A stretch of DNA of 64,000 nt from Solirubrobacter pauli (GCF_003633755.1 NZ_RBIL01000001.1:1225426-1289425); one strand, 5' to 3'; positions 16,552 to 26,267 are shown, counted from the stretch's first letter. A program made the numbers and translations. Notes: generated by a model not told the origin, from the letters alone.

Positions 16552-17790
16552 TCAAGGCACTGGCCGCTGGGAAACCTCAACGCGGGTCGGCGTCGACTGC
16601 CAGGCGAGGATCGCCGTCTCGCCGTCGTAGGCCACCGACGGCTGGTGCGGCTCCTGCTCGGCGCCCGAGACGTCCTCCGGCGCGCCGAACGCCGTGCCGT
16701 CGAAGGGCACGGCCCAGATCCGGTCCTTGGCCGCCACGGCGACGACGGCCTGGCCGCCGGTGCTCGTGGCGAGGTCGCCGAGGCCGATGTCGGCGAAGCT
16801 CTGGTCGGGCGCGACCGGCGCGATCGCCTGCGGCGCGGCGATCGAGCGGCCGTTGACGAGCGACGCCTTGATGGCGTCCGAGCCGGAGAAGGCGACGATC
16901 CCGCGCCCGCCCGCGAAGGCCGCCCGCACGCCGACGCCACCGGCGATCACGTCGTCGCCGTACGTGTCGAGCTGCTTCGGCGCGCGGAAGCCACGCGTCG
17001 CCGTGCGCGCGGTCGCCCACGCGGAGCCCTTGGCCGCCTCGCCCTCGTTGATGCGCTGGTCGATCCAGGCGACGATCGCGCGCCGGTCGTCCCCGAGCGC
17101 CACGGCGAGCTTCAGGGCCGCGTCGGTCTTCCCCAGCGCCTTGACGGCGGACAGCCGCTGCGAGCGCGCGTACCAGTAGCGCGCCTCGATCGTGCCGCTG
17201 CGGTCCCAGGCGACGAGGACGTCGCCGCCCGCGTTGGTGGCCACGGCGACCGAGCGGATGTGCCCGCGGCCGGAGAGCGTCTGCGTCGGGCCGAGCGCCT
17301 GACCCGTCTGGCGGACGAGGTAGACGCGGCCGATGCTGCCCGCGCCGAACGTGCTGAACACCGCCGCTCCGGGCGCCGCGGCCGCGCGTGCCCCGCCGGT
17401 CTTCGGGCCGCGCAGCGACGTGCGCCACTGGCTGTCCGGGCTTCCCGCCGCCTGGCCGACGAGCACGCGCTCCTGGCCGTTGGAGCCGACGTACAGCGCG
17501 CGCTTGCCGCCCGCGAACGCGCCGTAGGTGGTGTCGAAGCCGCTCGCGCCCGGCCAGTCGACGGCCTGGGCGGAGCCGTCGAGCGGCGCGCGCAGGACCG
17601 GACGGGCGAAGCTCGCGCCCGGCCCGTTGAAGGCGACGGTGCCGGTGCCGCCGGCGAAGAGGACGTGCGGCGCGGCCGTGGCCTCGCTCGACACGGAGAC
17701 CGGGGCGCTCCAAGGCGGTGCGGCCTGAGCGGCGCCCGGTAGCGCCAGCGCCGCGGCGGCGGTGGCGATCAGGGTCCTGGGGAGGTTCAT
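16552..17790 (-). CDS. Secreted beta-propeller-like protein of unknown function
   Basis: This 412-residue protein begins with a signal peptide (MNLPRTLIATAAAALALPGAAQA). The mature part consists of repeated blocks of the type VATNAGGDVLVAWDRSGTI and VALGDDRRAIVAWIDQR, roughly 50-60 residues apart, suggesting a beta-propeller. No enzyme motif was seen. The start at 17790 is set by the signal peptide; the AAGGAG just before it is unusually close to the ATG. The gene is divergent from the glycoside hydrolase-like gene and may share its promoter region. Confidence 0.75.
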   Translation of the reverse strand: MNLPRTLIATAAAALALPGAAQAAPPWSAPVSVSSEATAAPHVLFAGGTGTVAFNGPGASFARPVLRAPLDGSAQAVDWPGASGFDTTYGAFAGGKRALYVGSNGQERVLVGQAAGSPDSQWRTSLRGPKTGGARAAAAPGAAVFSTFGAGSIGRVYLVRQTGQALGPTQTLSGRGHIRSVAVATNAGGDVLVAWDRSGTIEARYWYARSQRLSAVKALGKTDAALKLAVALGDDRRAIVAWIDQRINEGEAAKGSAWATARTATRGFRAPKQLDTYGDDVIAGGVGVRAAFAGGRGIVAFSGSDAIKASLVNGRSIAAPQAIAPVAPDQSFADIGLGDLATSTGGQAVVAVAAKDRIWAVPFDGTAFGAPEDVSGAEQEPHQPSVAYDGETAILAWQSTPTRVEVSQRPVP

Positions 17791-17874
17791 CTCCTTACAA
17801 CTAGACGGTCGCGATGAGGGTTCGGTCACACCTTGGTGGCCGCAGAGGTCCACCTGCCAGGCAAGATGTCATGA

Positions 17875-19185
17875 GTGCTCCGCGTCGGATTGCTCATCGT
17901 GGTGCTGCTCGCCGTGGCAGCGCCGTCGGCTCGCGCCGCCGTGCCGGTCGGCCTGGCGGACCAGCAGGCGTCGGCGCTCGTCGACCCGCGCTTCACCGCC
18001 CTCGGGTTGCGCAGCGCGCGGGTGGTGACGCCGTGGGACGCCGCCCTGGGCGAGTCGGCGGAGCTCGATCGCTGGCTGCGTACCGCGCACGGCCTCGGGG
18101 TCGACGCGTTCGTGTCGTTCGGGCGCCGCGTCGGCGAGGACTGCCGCACCGGGCCGTGCCGGCTTCCGAGCGCCGACGAGTACCGCGCCGCGTTCCTCGC
18201 CTTCCGCGCGCGCTGGCCATGGGTGACGACGTTCGGCACCTGGAACGAGGCCAACCACCCCGGGCAGCCGACGGCCAACGCGCCGACCGCCACCGCGCGC
18301 CTGTACGAGACGCTCGCCGCCGCCTGCGCCGAGTGCCGCGTCGTCGCCCCGGAGGTGCTCGACATCGACAGCATGCTCGGCTGGCTCCAGCGCTTCCGCG
18401 CCGCGGCGCGGCCCCAGCCGCGGCTGTGGGGGCTGCACAACTACGGGGACGTGACGCGCGGCTCGACGACCGCGACGGAGGCGCTGCTCGCGGCCGTGCC
18501 CGGCGAGGTCTGGCTGACCGAGACCGGCGGCATCGTCCGGGCGGACCGCTGGCCGTACGACGAGGGCCGCGCGCGGCTCGGCGTCCTGCGCGCGCTGCGG
18601 CTGGCGGACGCGCATCCCGACCGCATCGGGCGCGTGTTCCTCTACCAATGGCGCGCCGCCTGGTGGGAGCCGTGGGATGCCGGCCTGATCCGCCCCGACG
18701 GCACGCCCCGTCCCGGCTACGCCGTGCTCGCGGACTACGTGGACGTGCCCGCGCCGCCCGTCGTCGAGCGCCTTCCGGACGGCACCGAGGTACCCGTGCG
18801 CGACGTTCCGCTGTGGGAGGACGGCCCGGCGCCGCGCGGCGACGAGCCCGCGCGGCGCAAGGACGCCGCCACGCCGGACGCGGTGACGATCGTCCGCCGG
18901 GCGCGGGTCAGCCGCGCCGGCGTGGCGAGCGTCCGCGTGGCGTGTCCGGCGCGCGCGCTCCGACCGTGCACGAGCCGCCTGAGCGTCCGCACCCGGGTCC
19001 ATCGGGGCCGTTCCGTGGCGCTCGGCCGTGACCGCGAGCAGGTGCGCCCGGGCCGGGCGGTGACGCTGTCGGTGCGCTTGCCGAAGGCTCGCCGGCGGCT
19101 GATCCGGAGCGGGCACACGACCTCGATCGTCGCCCGGGTCGAGGCCGGCTGGCGCCGCGACTTCGTGGTCCGCTGCCCCCGGTGA
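17875..19185 (+). CDS. Secreted glycoside hydrolase-like TIM-barrel protein
   Basis: This 436-residue exported protein has a signal peptide (MLRVGLLIVVLLAVAAPSARA) and a barrel resembling clan A glycoside hydrolases (GH39/GH5-like). The acid/base Glu is likely in FGTWNEANHP and the nucleophile Glu in WLTETGGI, the usual strand-4 and strand-7 positions. After about residue 290 comes a basic beta-sandwich-like domain with two Cys (RVACPARALRPCTSRL) that may bind carbohydrate. Its stop overlaps the GTG of the membrane glycosyltransferase-like gene, indicating an operon. Confidence 0.8.
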   Translation: MLRVGLLIVVLLAVAAPSARAAVPVGLADQQASALVDPRFTALGLRSARVVTPWDAALGESAELDRWLRTAHGLGVDAFVSFGRRVGEDCRTGPCRLPSADEYRAAFLAFRARWPWVTTFGTWNEANHPGQPTANAPTATARLYETLAAACAECRVVAPEVLDIDSMLGWLQRFRAAARPQPRLWGLHNYGDVTRGSTTATEALLAAVPGEVWLTETGGIVRADRWPYDEGRARLGVLRALRLADAHPDRIGRVFLYQWRAAWWEPWDAGLIRPDGTPRPGYAVLADYVDVPAPPVVERLPDGTEVPVRDVPLWEDGPAPRGDEPARRKDAATPDAVTIVRRARVSRAGVASVRVACPARALRPCTSRLSVRTRVHRGRSVALGRDREQVRPGRAVTLSVRLPKARRRLIRSGHTTSIVARVEAGWRRDFVVRCPR

Positions 19186-20912
19186 GCGCGCGCGACGAGT
19201 GCGCCGAAGCGTCAACGGCGCGCGGCGAGACGGCCTCGGCGCCCGCGGGCGGCGACGCGGTGCGCGGAGGCGGCGACGCGGTGCGCGAGGGCGGCGACGC
19301 GGCCCGTGCGGTGCCCGAGGGCGGCGACGCGGCCCGCGCGATGCCCGGACGCGGCGGCGCCGCCCCCGTGCCCTGGCGTGGCCGTGCGTCGGTCGGCGCG
19401 GCCACCGCCGCGATCGTGCTTGCGGTGCTCGCGCGGCTCCTCTACGGGCGCGGCACCGTCGGATACGACGCGGCGTGGGCGCTGCTGTGGGGCGAGCAAC
19501 TCGCGGACGGTCGGGTGCCGACGCTGGACGCGGACGGCGCCCCCACGCCGCATCCGCTCGCGATCGCCGTCTACGCGCTGTCGTCGCCCTTCGGCGGCAC
19601 GGAGCTCGTCACGGGCCTGTCGTGGCTGGCGTTCGGGGCGCTCGGGGTGGTCGCGTACGCGCTCGGCGCGGCGGTGTACTCACGCTGGGTCGGAGCGCTG
19701 TTCGCGGCGCTGCTGCTGACGCGGCCGCTGCTCGTGCTCGAAGCGGGCCAGGCGATCATCGACGTGCCGTTCCTCGCGCTCGTGCTCGCGGCGATGCTGG
19801 CCGAGGTACGCCGGCCCCGCACCGGCTGGGCGGTGCCGGTCCTGCTCGGGCTGGCCGGGCTGCTGCGACCGGAGGCGTGGCTGCTGGCGGTGGCCTGGGC
19901 CGTGTGGGCGGGATGGCCGCGACGGGACGAGCGCGCGGCGCCGGCCCGCGGTGCCGGACGGGACGAGCGCGCGGCGCCGGCCCGCGGTGCGGGACGGGAC
20001 GAGCGCGCGGCGTCCGAGCGCCTGGCGCCGGCGCCTGCCGTCGGGCGAGGGAGGCCCGCGCGGGCGCTTGCGCCGGCGTCGCGGCGCGTGGCGCTGGCGC
20101 TGGCGGCGCTCGCGGCTCCGGTCGTGTGGCTGGCGTGCGACCTGGTCGCGACCGGCGATCCGCTGCACTCGTTGCACGGGACGCAGGCGCTCGCGGAGCA
20201 GCTCGGCCGGCCGCGCGAGCTCGACACCGCGCTGCGGTCGACGCCGGCCTACCTGCGCTACACGCTGACCGCGCCCGTCGTGTGGCTCGGGCTGGCGGGC
20301 TGTGCGGCGGCGATCGCCGCCTTCTACGCGCGGACGCTGCTGCCGCTCGTGGTCGCGGGGCTCGGGCTGCTCGCGTTCCTCGCGCTCGGCGTCAGCGGGC
20401 TGCCGCTGCTCAGCCGGTACCTGCTGCTGCCCGCCGCGTTGCTCGCGCTCTGGTGCGCCGTCGCTGCGCTGGGGTTCACCGTCGCGCAGGAGGCGCGCGG
20501 CGCGTGGTGGGCGGCCGGTGCGGTCACGCTCGTCGTGCTGGGCGTGACCGCGCACGGCGTGCGCGACCAGCTGCGCGGCCACGTCAGCTTCCTCGGCGGG
20601 CGGACGACGGTGGAGCGCGACCTCGGCGCGATCCTCGCGAGCGCGCCGGTCCGCACCGCGCTCGAGCGGTGCGGCGGGGTGCTCGGCCTACCCGACGACG
20701 CGCCCGGCCCGCACGCGCGGCGGCTCGTCGGCGAAGGCGTGCGGGTCCGCGGACGTGCGCCGGTCGCACTCCACTACGCAGACGCGCGCGCCCGCTCGGT
20801 CTACGTGATCCCGCCCGCGGAGCCGCCAGGGCTGCCTCCAGGGCGGGTCGAGCTCGCGCGCAACGGCAGTTGGATCGCGAGCGCCGCCCCGGGCGGTTGC
20901 GCCGCGGGCTGA
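19182..20912 (+). CDS. Polytopic membrane protein, GT-C glycosyltransferase-like
   Basis: This 576-residue protein has about 10 membrane helices. The first extracytoplasmic loop contains GYDAAWALLWGEQLADG, with an Asp as in GT-C (PMT/ArnT-like) transferases that use polyprenyl-linked sugars. The family assignment is by topology and this loop only. The N-terminal 70 residues are a cytoplasmic Gly/Asp/Ala/Arg repeat region (GGDAVREGGDAAR). A charged loop carries DERAAPARGAGR repeats. The GTG start overlaps the previous stop (GTGA). It may glycosylate a product of the neighbouring secreted hydrolase system. Confidence 0.7.
   Translation: MSARDECAEASTARGETASAPAGGDAVRGGGDAVREGGDAARAVPEGGDAARAMPGRGGAAPVPWRGRASVGAATAAIVLAVLARLLYGRGTVGYDAAWALLWGEQLADGRVPTLDADGAPTPHPLAIAVYALSSPFGGTELVTGLSWLAFGALGVVAYALGAAVYSRWVGALFAALLLTRPLLVLEAGQAIIDVPFLALVLAAMLAEVRRPRTGWAVPVLLGLAGLLRPEAWLLAVAWAVWAGWPRRDERAAPARGAGRDERAAPARGAGRDERAASERLAPAPAVGRGRPARALAPASRRVALALAALAAPVVWLACDLVATGDPLHSLHGTQALAEQLGRPRELDTALRSTPAYLRYTLTAPVVWLGLAGCAAAIAAFYARTLLPLVVAGLGLLAFLALGVSGLPLLSRYLLLPAALLALWCAVAALGFTVAQEARGAWWAAGAVTLVVLGVTAHGVRDQLRGHVSFLGGRTTVERDLGAILASAPVRTALERCGGVLGLPDDAPGPHARRLVGEGVRVRGRAPVALHYADARARSVYVIPPAEPPGLPPGRVELARNGSWIASAAPGGCAAG
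19923..20012 (+). repeat. 36-bp tandem repeat, 2.5 copies, in the membrane protein gene
   Basis: Units begin at 19923, 19959 and 19995 (partial), and the first two are almost identical. They encode a 12-residue RDERAAPARGAG loop repeat and keep the frame. Confidence 0.9.
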
Positions 20913-21031
20913 CCGGGGCAGCGCGCTCGCGCGCACGGTCCGGCGTGGTGTCACGAGTCGGACGTTCGCGTGCCGCGAGCGGGCCCGATCGTGGCGCCCG
21001 GTCGCGGCCCGCGGACCGCTGGATCGGGACG

Positions 21032-21838
21032 CTACCGGCGCAGCGCGATCTTGCGCGCCCGCACGGTGCCACGGTTGCCCGCGGTGTCGCGCGTCGTGAT
21101 CTCCAGCGTGAGGCGCACCGACCGGGTGCGGGCGAGCGCCGACCGCGCCTTGCGCGTGAGCTTGAGCGTCAGCGCGCGCGAGCCGGCCGGCAGCGTCGAG
21201 CCGGCCCGGGCGACGACCACGCGGCCGCGGGCGCGCCGGTCGATCCCGAGACGCCGCGCGGTCCGGCGATCGACCGCGGCGCGGACGTCGACCCGGCACC
21301 GCTCGTTCGTCGTCACGCGAACACGCAGGCCGGCCCGGCGGACCGTCTTGAGCGTCTGGCGGGCGGCGGTGGACACGCTGACCCGGCACGGCGTGCGGTC
21401 GCGGGGCGGCGCCACGGTCGGCGCGACCGTGGGCACCGTCGTCGGCACAGGGGTCGGCGTCGAGCCGCCAGGGACCGCCGTCGGCGACGGGGTCGCGGTG
21501 GTCGTCGGCGTCGCGGTGCGGGTCGGGACCGGCGTGCGCGTCGGAGACGGCGTCCGGGTCGGCGACGGGCAGGGGCCTTCGTAGCCGCCATAGCCCCCGT
21601 AACCGCCGTAGCCGCCATAGCCCCCGTAACCGCCGTAGCCGCCATAGCCGCCGTAGCCCCCGTAACCGCCATAGCCGCCATAGCCGCCATAGCCCCCGTA
21701 ACCGCCATAGCCGCCGTACCCTCCGCACGGCGGCGGGCCGGCCTTGCCCACGGCACCTGATCCCTCCGCCAAGCCGAGCGCCAGCGCGATCAGCACGCCC
21801 AGCGCCAGCGCGCTGACGATCTTGCGTCCCCGGTCCAT
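21032..21838 (-). CDS. Secreted Gly-Gly-Tyr repeat protein
   Basis: This 268-residue protein has an N-terminal signal sequence (MDRGRKIVSALALGVLIALALGLAEG). About 16 uninterrupted GGY triplets follow, bounded by Cys residues (PPPCGGY and YEGPCPS). Next comes a Pro/Thr/Val-rich stretch (TRTPSPTRTPVPTRT) and a basic beta-sandwich domain of about 120 residues with two more Cys. GGY repeats occur in structural and adhesive proteins and can self-associate or cross-link through Tyr. ATG 21838 was preferred because AAGGGG lies just before it; an in-frame GTG at 21868 has no ribosome site. Confidence 0.75.
   Translation of the reverse strand: MDRGRKIVSALALGVLIALALGLAEGSGAVGKAGPPPCGGYGGYGGYGGYGGYGGYGGYGGYGGYGGYGGYGGYGGYGGYGGYGGYEGPCPSPTRTPSPTRTPVPTRTATPTTTATPSPTAVPGGSTPTPVPTTVPTVAPTVAPPRDRTPCRVSVSTAARQTLKTVRRAGLRVRVTTNERCRVDVRAAVDRRTARRLGIDRRARGRVVVARAGSTLPAGSRALTLKLTRKARSALARTRSVRLTLEITTRDTAGNRGTVRARKIALRR
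21581..21727 (-). repeat. 9-bp tandem array encoding Gly-Gly-Tyr
   Basis: Near-identical 9-bp units (on the plus strand, variants of CCGCCGTAG with third-position changes such as CCCCCGTAA and CCGCCATAG) cover the region. Synonymous differences dominate, so the protein repeat is conserved by selection or recent expansion. Confidence 0.9.
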
Positions 21839-21938
21839 CCCCTTGCCCTTCCGTTTCTCATCCTTCACCGTGCAGCGGGCCTAAAGGTAACGGGCGGTGG
21901 CGTGGCCGTCGTGTCGATCGTGTTGACTGTCGCCGCAG

Positions 21939-23372
21939 ATGGTCCGGTTCCTTGCCGTCGTGGCGCTGCTGCTCGCGCTGGCGCCCGCCGCGCGGGCGGC
22001 CTCGGTGCCGGTCACACCACCGCCGCCCGAGCACCGGGCGGACCCCTCGCTGACCACGTACGTGCAACGCTCCGGGCCGTTCAAGATCGGACCGTACGCG
22101 ACGCTCAAGACGTCGGCGAAGGTGCAGCCGCCCGAGGTGCCGGGGGCGATCGTCGGAATGGACGCGCGGCTCGTCGACCAGGCCGGGACCGTCATCCCGC
22201 AGCACGTGACGATGCTGCACCACCTGGTGTTCACGAACGGCGGGCCGGACGGCGGCCGACGCGACCCGGTGTGCCCGCGCAAGACCACGCGCGAGCGCTT
22301 CTTCGGCACGAGCGAGGAGCTGCGCCCACTGACGCTGCCGCCGGGCTACGGCTATCCGAGCAACCCGGCGGACCGGTGGAACGCGCCGATCATGGTCATG
22401 CACCACCGCGGCGGCGTCCAGGAGTTCTTCCTCGAGTACCGCGTGACGATCGACCCACGCCCGGTCACGCCGGTCACGCCGTACTGGCTCAGCGTCATCC
22501 CGTGCTCGCCCGACCCCCAGTGGTCCGTGCGCGGCCGCGGGAGCAAGGAGCACTGGCGCTCACGCGAGTACGTGCTACCCGCGGCCGGGCGGATCGTCGC
22601 CGCCGGCGGGCACCTGCACGGCGGCGCGCACGAGCTCATCCTCAGCCAGCCCGCCTGTGGGCACCGCACGCTCGTCACCAACCGGCCGTTCTACGGCCCG
22701 GCCGACGACAAGCTCTACGCGGTCAAGCCGCTGCTGCACGAGCCCGACCCGAAGGCGATCAGCTGGTGGCAGTCACCGACGGGCTACGCCTTCCGCGAGG
22801 GCGAGCGGCTCAAGGTCACCGCCGCCTACGACAACACGCGCCCACACATGCGGGTGATGGGCATCAGCCACATCTACGTCGCGCCGCCGCTCGCGGGCGC
22901 GCCGGAGGTGCGCTGCTCGGCGGCACCGCCGGACGCGACCGAGCTCGGCGCCGGGTTCGAGCGCGCCCGGACCGCACCGCCGAAGGTGCGCCTCACGCTC
23001 GCGCGGGTCGGCAAGGACGGCCGCGCGCGTCCGACCACGACCGCCGACGGCCGCGCCCGTGAGGTCGCCGGGGACGCGGCGACGGTGACCGTGCGCGACT
23101 TCGCGTTCAGCTCGACGAACCTCGTCGTCGGCCGCGGCGCGACGGTCCGCTGGCGCTTCCCGGACGGCGAGCAGCACGACGTCACACTCGCCGACGGCCC
23201 CGTCGGCTTCGCCTCACCGTGGCTGCGCGACGGCGGCCGCTACGGCAAGCGCTTCACCGAGCCGGGCCGTTACCTGCTGATGTGCTCGCTGCACTCCGCC
23301 TACATGTCGCAGGTCGTGACGGTCAGACGGCAACGACCGCGCCGCCCCGACGCGGATCCCCGCCCCCGCTGA
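21939..23372 (+). CDS. Secreted copper protein: monooxygenase-like part plus plastocyanin-like domain
   Basis: This 477-residue protein has a signal peptide (MVRFLAVVALLLALAPAARA). The central part resembles the PHM/DBM copper-binding sandwiches, with HLVF after VTMLH and a GGHLHGGAHEL motif holding clustered His. The last 100 residues form a cupredoxin domain: copper ligands are His in GEQHDVTL, Cys in LLMCSLHSAYMS, and the following His and Met. Ascorbate-dependent hydroxylation or electron transfer is possible but unproven. The end overlaps the convergent gamma-glutamyltransferase gene by 50 bp. Confidence 0.78.
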   Translation: MVRFLAVVALLLALAPAARAASVPVTPPPPEHRADPSLTTYVQRSGPFKIGPYATLKTSAKVQPPEVPGAIVGMDARLVDQAGTVIPQHVTMLHHLVFTNGGPDGGRRDPVCPRKTTRERFFGTSEELRPLTLPPGYGYPSNPADRWNAPIMVMHHRGGVQEFFLEYRVTIDPRPVTPVTPYWLSVIPCSPDPQWSVRGRGSKEHWRSREYVLPAAGRIVAAGGHLHGGAHELILSQPACGHRTLVTNRPFYGPADDKLYAVKPLLHEPDPKAISWWQSPTGYAFREGERLKVTAAYDNTRPHMRVMGISHIYVAPPLAGAPEVRCSAAPPDATELGAGFERARTAPPKVRLTLARVGKDGRARPTTTADGRAREVAGDAATVTVRDFAFSSTNLVVGRGATVRWRFPDGEQHDVTLADGPVGFASPWLRDGGRYGKRFTEPGRYLLMCSLHSAYMSQVVTVRRQRPRRPDADPRPR

Positions 23373-24789
23373 ACGAGCCCGTGCCGTGGTGGCGCTCCGC
23401 CGCCTGGCAGCCGCCGAAGAACAGGTTGCGCTCGCGGAACCACGCGAGCGACCGGCCGGCGGCTTCCAGCGAGGCGCCGTCGATGCCCGGCTCGGCGTAG
23501 ACGAGGCCGTCCTCGAAGTGCAGCCGGGGAGCGTCGACCGCGGGCTGCGCGTCCATCCCGTGGTCGATCGCGTTGACGATCACCTGCAGGATCGCGCTCC
23601 GGATCCGGTTGGAGCCGGCGCTGCCCACGACCAGCTCGGGCCGCCCGTCCTCGAGCACGATCGTCGGCGCCATCATCGACGGCAGCCGGCGGCCCGGCGG
23701 GTGCGTGAACCAGCCCGCGGGCGACAGGTCCTGCTCGCCCATCATGTTGTTGACGTGGATGCCGGTGCCGGGGACGACGAGCCCGGAGCCCTCGCCGTTG
23801 GTGGTCGTGACGCTACACGCCCAGCCGTCGGCGTCGAGCGCGGACACGTGCGTCGTCGAGCCGAGCCGTGAGCTCATGAAGGTGTCCGCGAAGCCCGGCT
23901 CGTGCAGGTGGTCGAGGAAGGCGTCGGTGCGCTCGGCCTGGGCCGTCTCCATCGCCGCGACCAGCGCGGCGGAGTCCGGCTTGTTCGCCCCGCGCTCGAG
24001 CAGAGCGAGCGCGTAGGCGATCAGCAGCCCGCCCGCGCTCGGCGGCGGGTTCGTGAGCACCTCGCGGCCGTGGTAGCGGACGCGGACGGGCTCGCGCGGC
24101 AGCGTCGCGTAGGCGGCGAGGTCCGCGCGCGCGAGCGTGCCGCCGCGCTCGAGCACCCAGTCCGACACGGCGGCGCCCACCTCGCCCGTGTAGAACGGCG
24201 CGGCCCCCTCGCTCGCGAGCCGCTCGATCGCGTCCGCGAGATCGAGGTCGCGGACCACGTCGCCCTCGCGTGGCGCTGCGCCGTCGAGCTGGTAGCGGGC
24301 GCGGGACTCCGGCGTGGCGAACGCGATCGGCGCGAGCAGCTGCCACAGCAGCGCCTGCGACGCGTTCGTCACGATCCCCTCGCGCGCGGCCTTGATCGCG
24401 GGCGCGGCGAGATCCCGCAGCGGCACGCTGCCGAACCGCGCGGACGCCTCCGCGATCCCCGCCGGGACGCCGTACACGCCGCACGAGGACGCGCCGATGT
24501 GGAACAGCTGGACCGCGTCGCCGAAGTCGAGCACCACCGCGTCCAGCGGCGAGCGGTCGCCGTGCGAGGGCGACGCGACCATGAAGTCCAGCAGCACCGG
24601 CTCACGGCCAGGTGGCGCGACGAGCATGTAGCCGCCGGCGCCGAGCCCCGTCAGGAGCGGCTCGGCCATCAACGACATCATCAGCGCGGCCAGCGCCGCG
24701 TCGACCGCGTTGCCGCCGGCGCGGAGGATGTCCGCGCCGGCTTGGGCGGTGAGCGGGTGGCCCGCCGCGACGACTCCGCGGCTAGCCAC
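23323..24789 (-). CDS. ggt: Gamma-glutamyltransferase
   Basis: This 488-residue Ntn-hydrolase self-cleaves before a conserved Thr, here in SRLGSTTHVSALDADGWACSVTTTNGEGSG. The N-terminal part has VAAGHPLTAQAGADILRAGGNAVDAALA and LTGLGAGGYMLV, both family hallmarks. It transfers gamma-glutamyl groups from glutathione-like thiols (or, in some homologues, processes other amides). No signal peptide is visible, so a cytoplasmic place is likely. The start is GTG 24789. A 7-bp inverted repeat lies just upstream (24797-24813). Confidence 0.9.
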   Translation of the reverse strand: MASRGVVAAGHPLTAQAGADILRAGGNAVDAALAALMMSLMAEPLLTGLGAGGYMLVAPPGREPVLLDFMVASPSHGDRSPLDAVVLDFGDAVQLFHIGASSCGVYGVPAGIAEASARFGSVPLRDLAAPAIKAAREGIVTNASQALLWQLLAPIAFATPESRARYQLDGAAPREGDVVRDLDLADAIERLASEGAAPFYTGEVGAAVSDWVLERGGTLARADLAAYATLPREPVRVRYHGREVLTNPPPSAGGLLIAYALALLERGANKPDSAALVAAMETAQAERTDAFLDHLHEPGFADTFMSSRLGSTTHVSALDADGWACSVTTTNGEGSGLVVPGTGIHVNNMMGEQDLSPAGWFTHPPGRRLPSMMAPTIVLEDGRPELVVGSAGSNRIRSAILQVIVNAIDHGMDAQPAVDAPRLHFEDGLVYAEPGIDGASLEAAGRSLAWFRERNLFFGGCQAAERHHGTGSFSGGGDPRRGGAVVAV

Positions 24790-24796
24790 GCTCGGC

Positions 24797-24813
24797 CCTC
24801 AACGGTGTTGAGG
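24797..24813. other. 7-bp inverted repeat between ftsZ and ggt
   Basis: CCTCAAC, GGT and GTTGAGG form a perfect inverted repeat 8 bp upstream of the ggt start and downstream of the ftsZ stop. It could be an operator for ggt or a weak terminator for ftsZ. Confidence 0.35.
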
Positions 24814-24851
24814 TCGGATGATCGGGGTGGGGCGGTGGGGTTGTCCCGGCT

Positions 24852-26267
24852 TCAAAATCTCGGGATGAACTCGGGAACGTCGACGTCGGTCGGACGCGAC
24901 GGACGGGCCGATGCGGTCTCACGCTCACGCGTACGGGTTACCCGCGGCTCGCCGGCCGGCTCACGGAACGAGGCGCGGCTGCCCTCGGACGGGCGCGTCG
25001 CGGCCGTCTCGTAGCCCGTGGCCACGACCGTGACCCAGACCTCGTCCTCGTCGAGCTTGTCGTCGACCATCGCGCCGAAGATGATGTTCGCGTCCGGGTG
25101 CGCGGTCTCCTGGACGGCGCGAGCCGCCTCGTTGACCTCCCACAGCGACAGGTCCCGGCCGCCCGTGATGGACAGCAGGATCGCCTTGGCGCCCTCGAGC
25201 GTGGTCTCCAGCAGCGGCGACGTGGTGGCCTGGGTGGCCGCCTCGAGCGCGCGCTTGTCGCCCGTGCCCATGCCGATGCCGAGCAGCGCGTTGCCGGCGT
25301 CCGACATGATCGTCCGGACGTCCGCGAAGTCGAGGTTGATCAGGCCCGGGAGCGTGATCAGGTCGGAGATGCCCTGGACGCCCTGGCGCAGCACGTCGTC
25401 GGCGACGCGGAACGCCTCGACCATCGACGTCTGCTTGTCCAGGACGGACAGCAGCTTGTTGTTCGGGACGACGATGAGGGTGTCGACCTCTTCGGCGAGC
25501 GCCGTGATGCCCGACTCGGCCGCCTGCAGGCGACGCGAGCCCTCGAAGCCGAACGGCTTGGTCACGATGCCGACCGTCAGCGCACCGAGCTCACGCGCGA
25601 CGCGGGCGACGACGGGCGCGGCGCCCGTGCCCGTGCCGCCGCCTTCGCCGGCGGTGATGAACACCATGTCCGAGCCCTTGAGCAGGGACTTGATGCGGTC
25701 GTAGTCCTCCATCGCGGACGCGCGGCCGCGCTCCGGGTCAGAGCCCGAGCCCAGCCCGCGCGTGATGTCCGCGCCGATCTGGAGCGTCAGGTGCGCCGAG
25801 GACGACTGCAGCGACTGGGCGTCCGTGTTGAGCGCGAGGAACTCGACGCCGCTCACGCCCGCCTCGATCATGCGGTTGACGGCGTTCACGCCGCCCCCGC
25901 CCACGCCGACGACGCGCAGCTGCGGCGTGCCGACGCGCTCGTCGCGCGCCGAGCCCCACGTGTAGTCGGAGGCCGACGACGGCGGCTCGACCGGGGCCGC
26001 CGTGGCGGCGGGCTCCTCGGCCGGCGGGGCCATCATGTCGCCCGGGACGTCGGTGCTGAAGGCGTGCCGGAGGCGCTCCTGCGGCGTCGGCGGCTGCACC
26101 GGCGTCGCGCGCTCGGGGACCTGCGGCTGCTGCTCTTCCTGATGCGGTTCTGACACGCGCGGCTCCTCCGCGATCGGTCGCTGCGGTTCCAGCCCTTCGG
26201 TCTCAGTCTTGCGGAACAGGTTGGCCAACGGACCTTCCCGCATGCTTGCCCGCTTGCCGCTACCCAT
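24852..26267 (-). CDS. ftsZ: Cell-division GTPase FtsZ with N-terminal extension
   Basis: This 471-residue tubulin homologue polymerises at the division site. The GTP-binding blocks are [17 protein letters not shown] and the tubulin signature [15 protein letters not shown]. The C-terminal tail [11 protein letters not shown] is the conserved FtsA/SepF-binding peptide. Unusually, about 115 residues rich in Pro, Glu and Gln precede the core, where FtsZ normally starts within 10-15 residues. ATG 26267 overlaps the ParA stop by 8 bp; ATG 26243 is an alternative but still leaves a long extension. Whether a second ftsZ lies elsewhere in a division cluster cannot be seen. Confidence 0.92.
   Translation of the reverse strand: MGSGKRASMREGPLANLFRKTETEGLEPQRPIAEEPRVSEPHQEEQQPQVPERATPVQPPTPQERLRHAFSTDVPGDMMAPPAEEPAATAAPVEPPSSASDYTWGSARDERVGTPQLRVVGVGGGGVNAVNRMIEAGVSGVEFLALNTDAQSLQSSSAHLTLQIGADITRGLGSGSDPERGRASAMEDYDRIKSLLKGSDMVFITAGEGGGTGTGAAPVVARVARELGALTVGIVTKPFGFEGSRRLQAAESGITALAEEVDTLIVVPNNKLLSVLDKQTSMVEAFRVADDVLRQGVQGISDLITLPGLINLDFADVRTIMSDAGNALLGIGMGTGDKRALEAATQATTSPLLETTLEGAKAILLSITGGRDLSLWEVNEAARAVQETAHPDANIIFGAMVDDKLDEDEVWVTVVATGYETAATRPSEGSRASFREPAGEPRVTRTRERETASARPSRPTDVDVPEFIPRF

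Noticed and set aside
19923-20012. 36-bp repeats as an insertion or recombination site
   Set aside because: They keep the reading frame, encode a loop repeat and show no flanking element.
21581-21727. Tandem array as a possible CRISPR
   Set aside because: Units are 9 bp with no spacers and encode Gly-Gly-Tyr; there are no cas genes.
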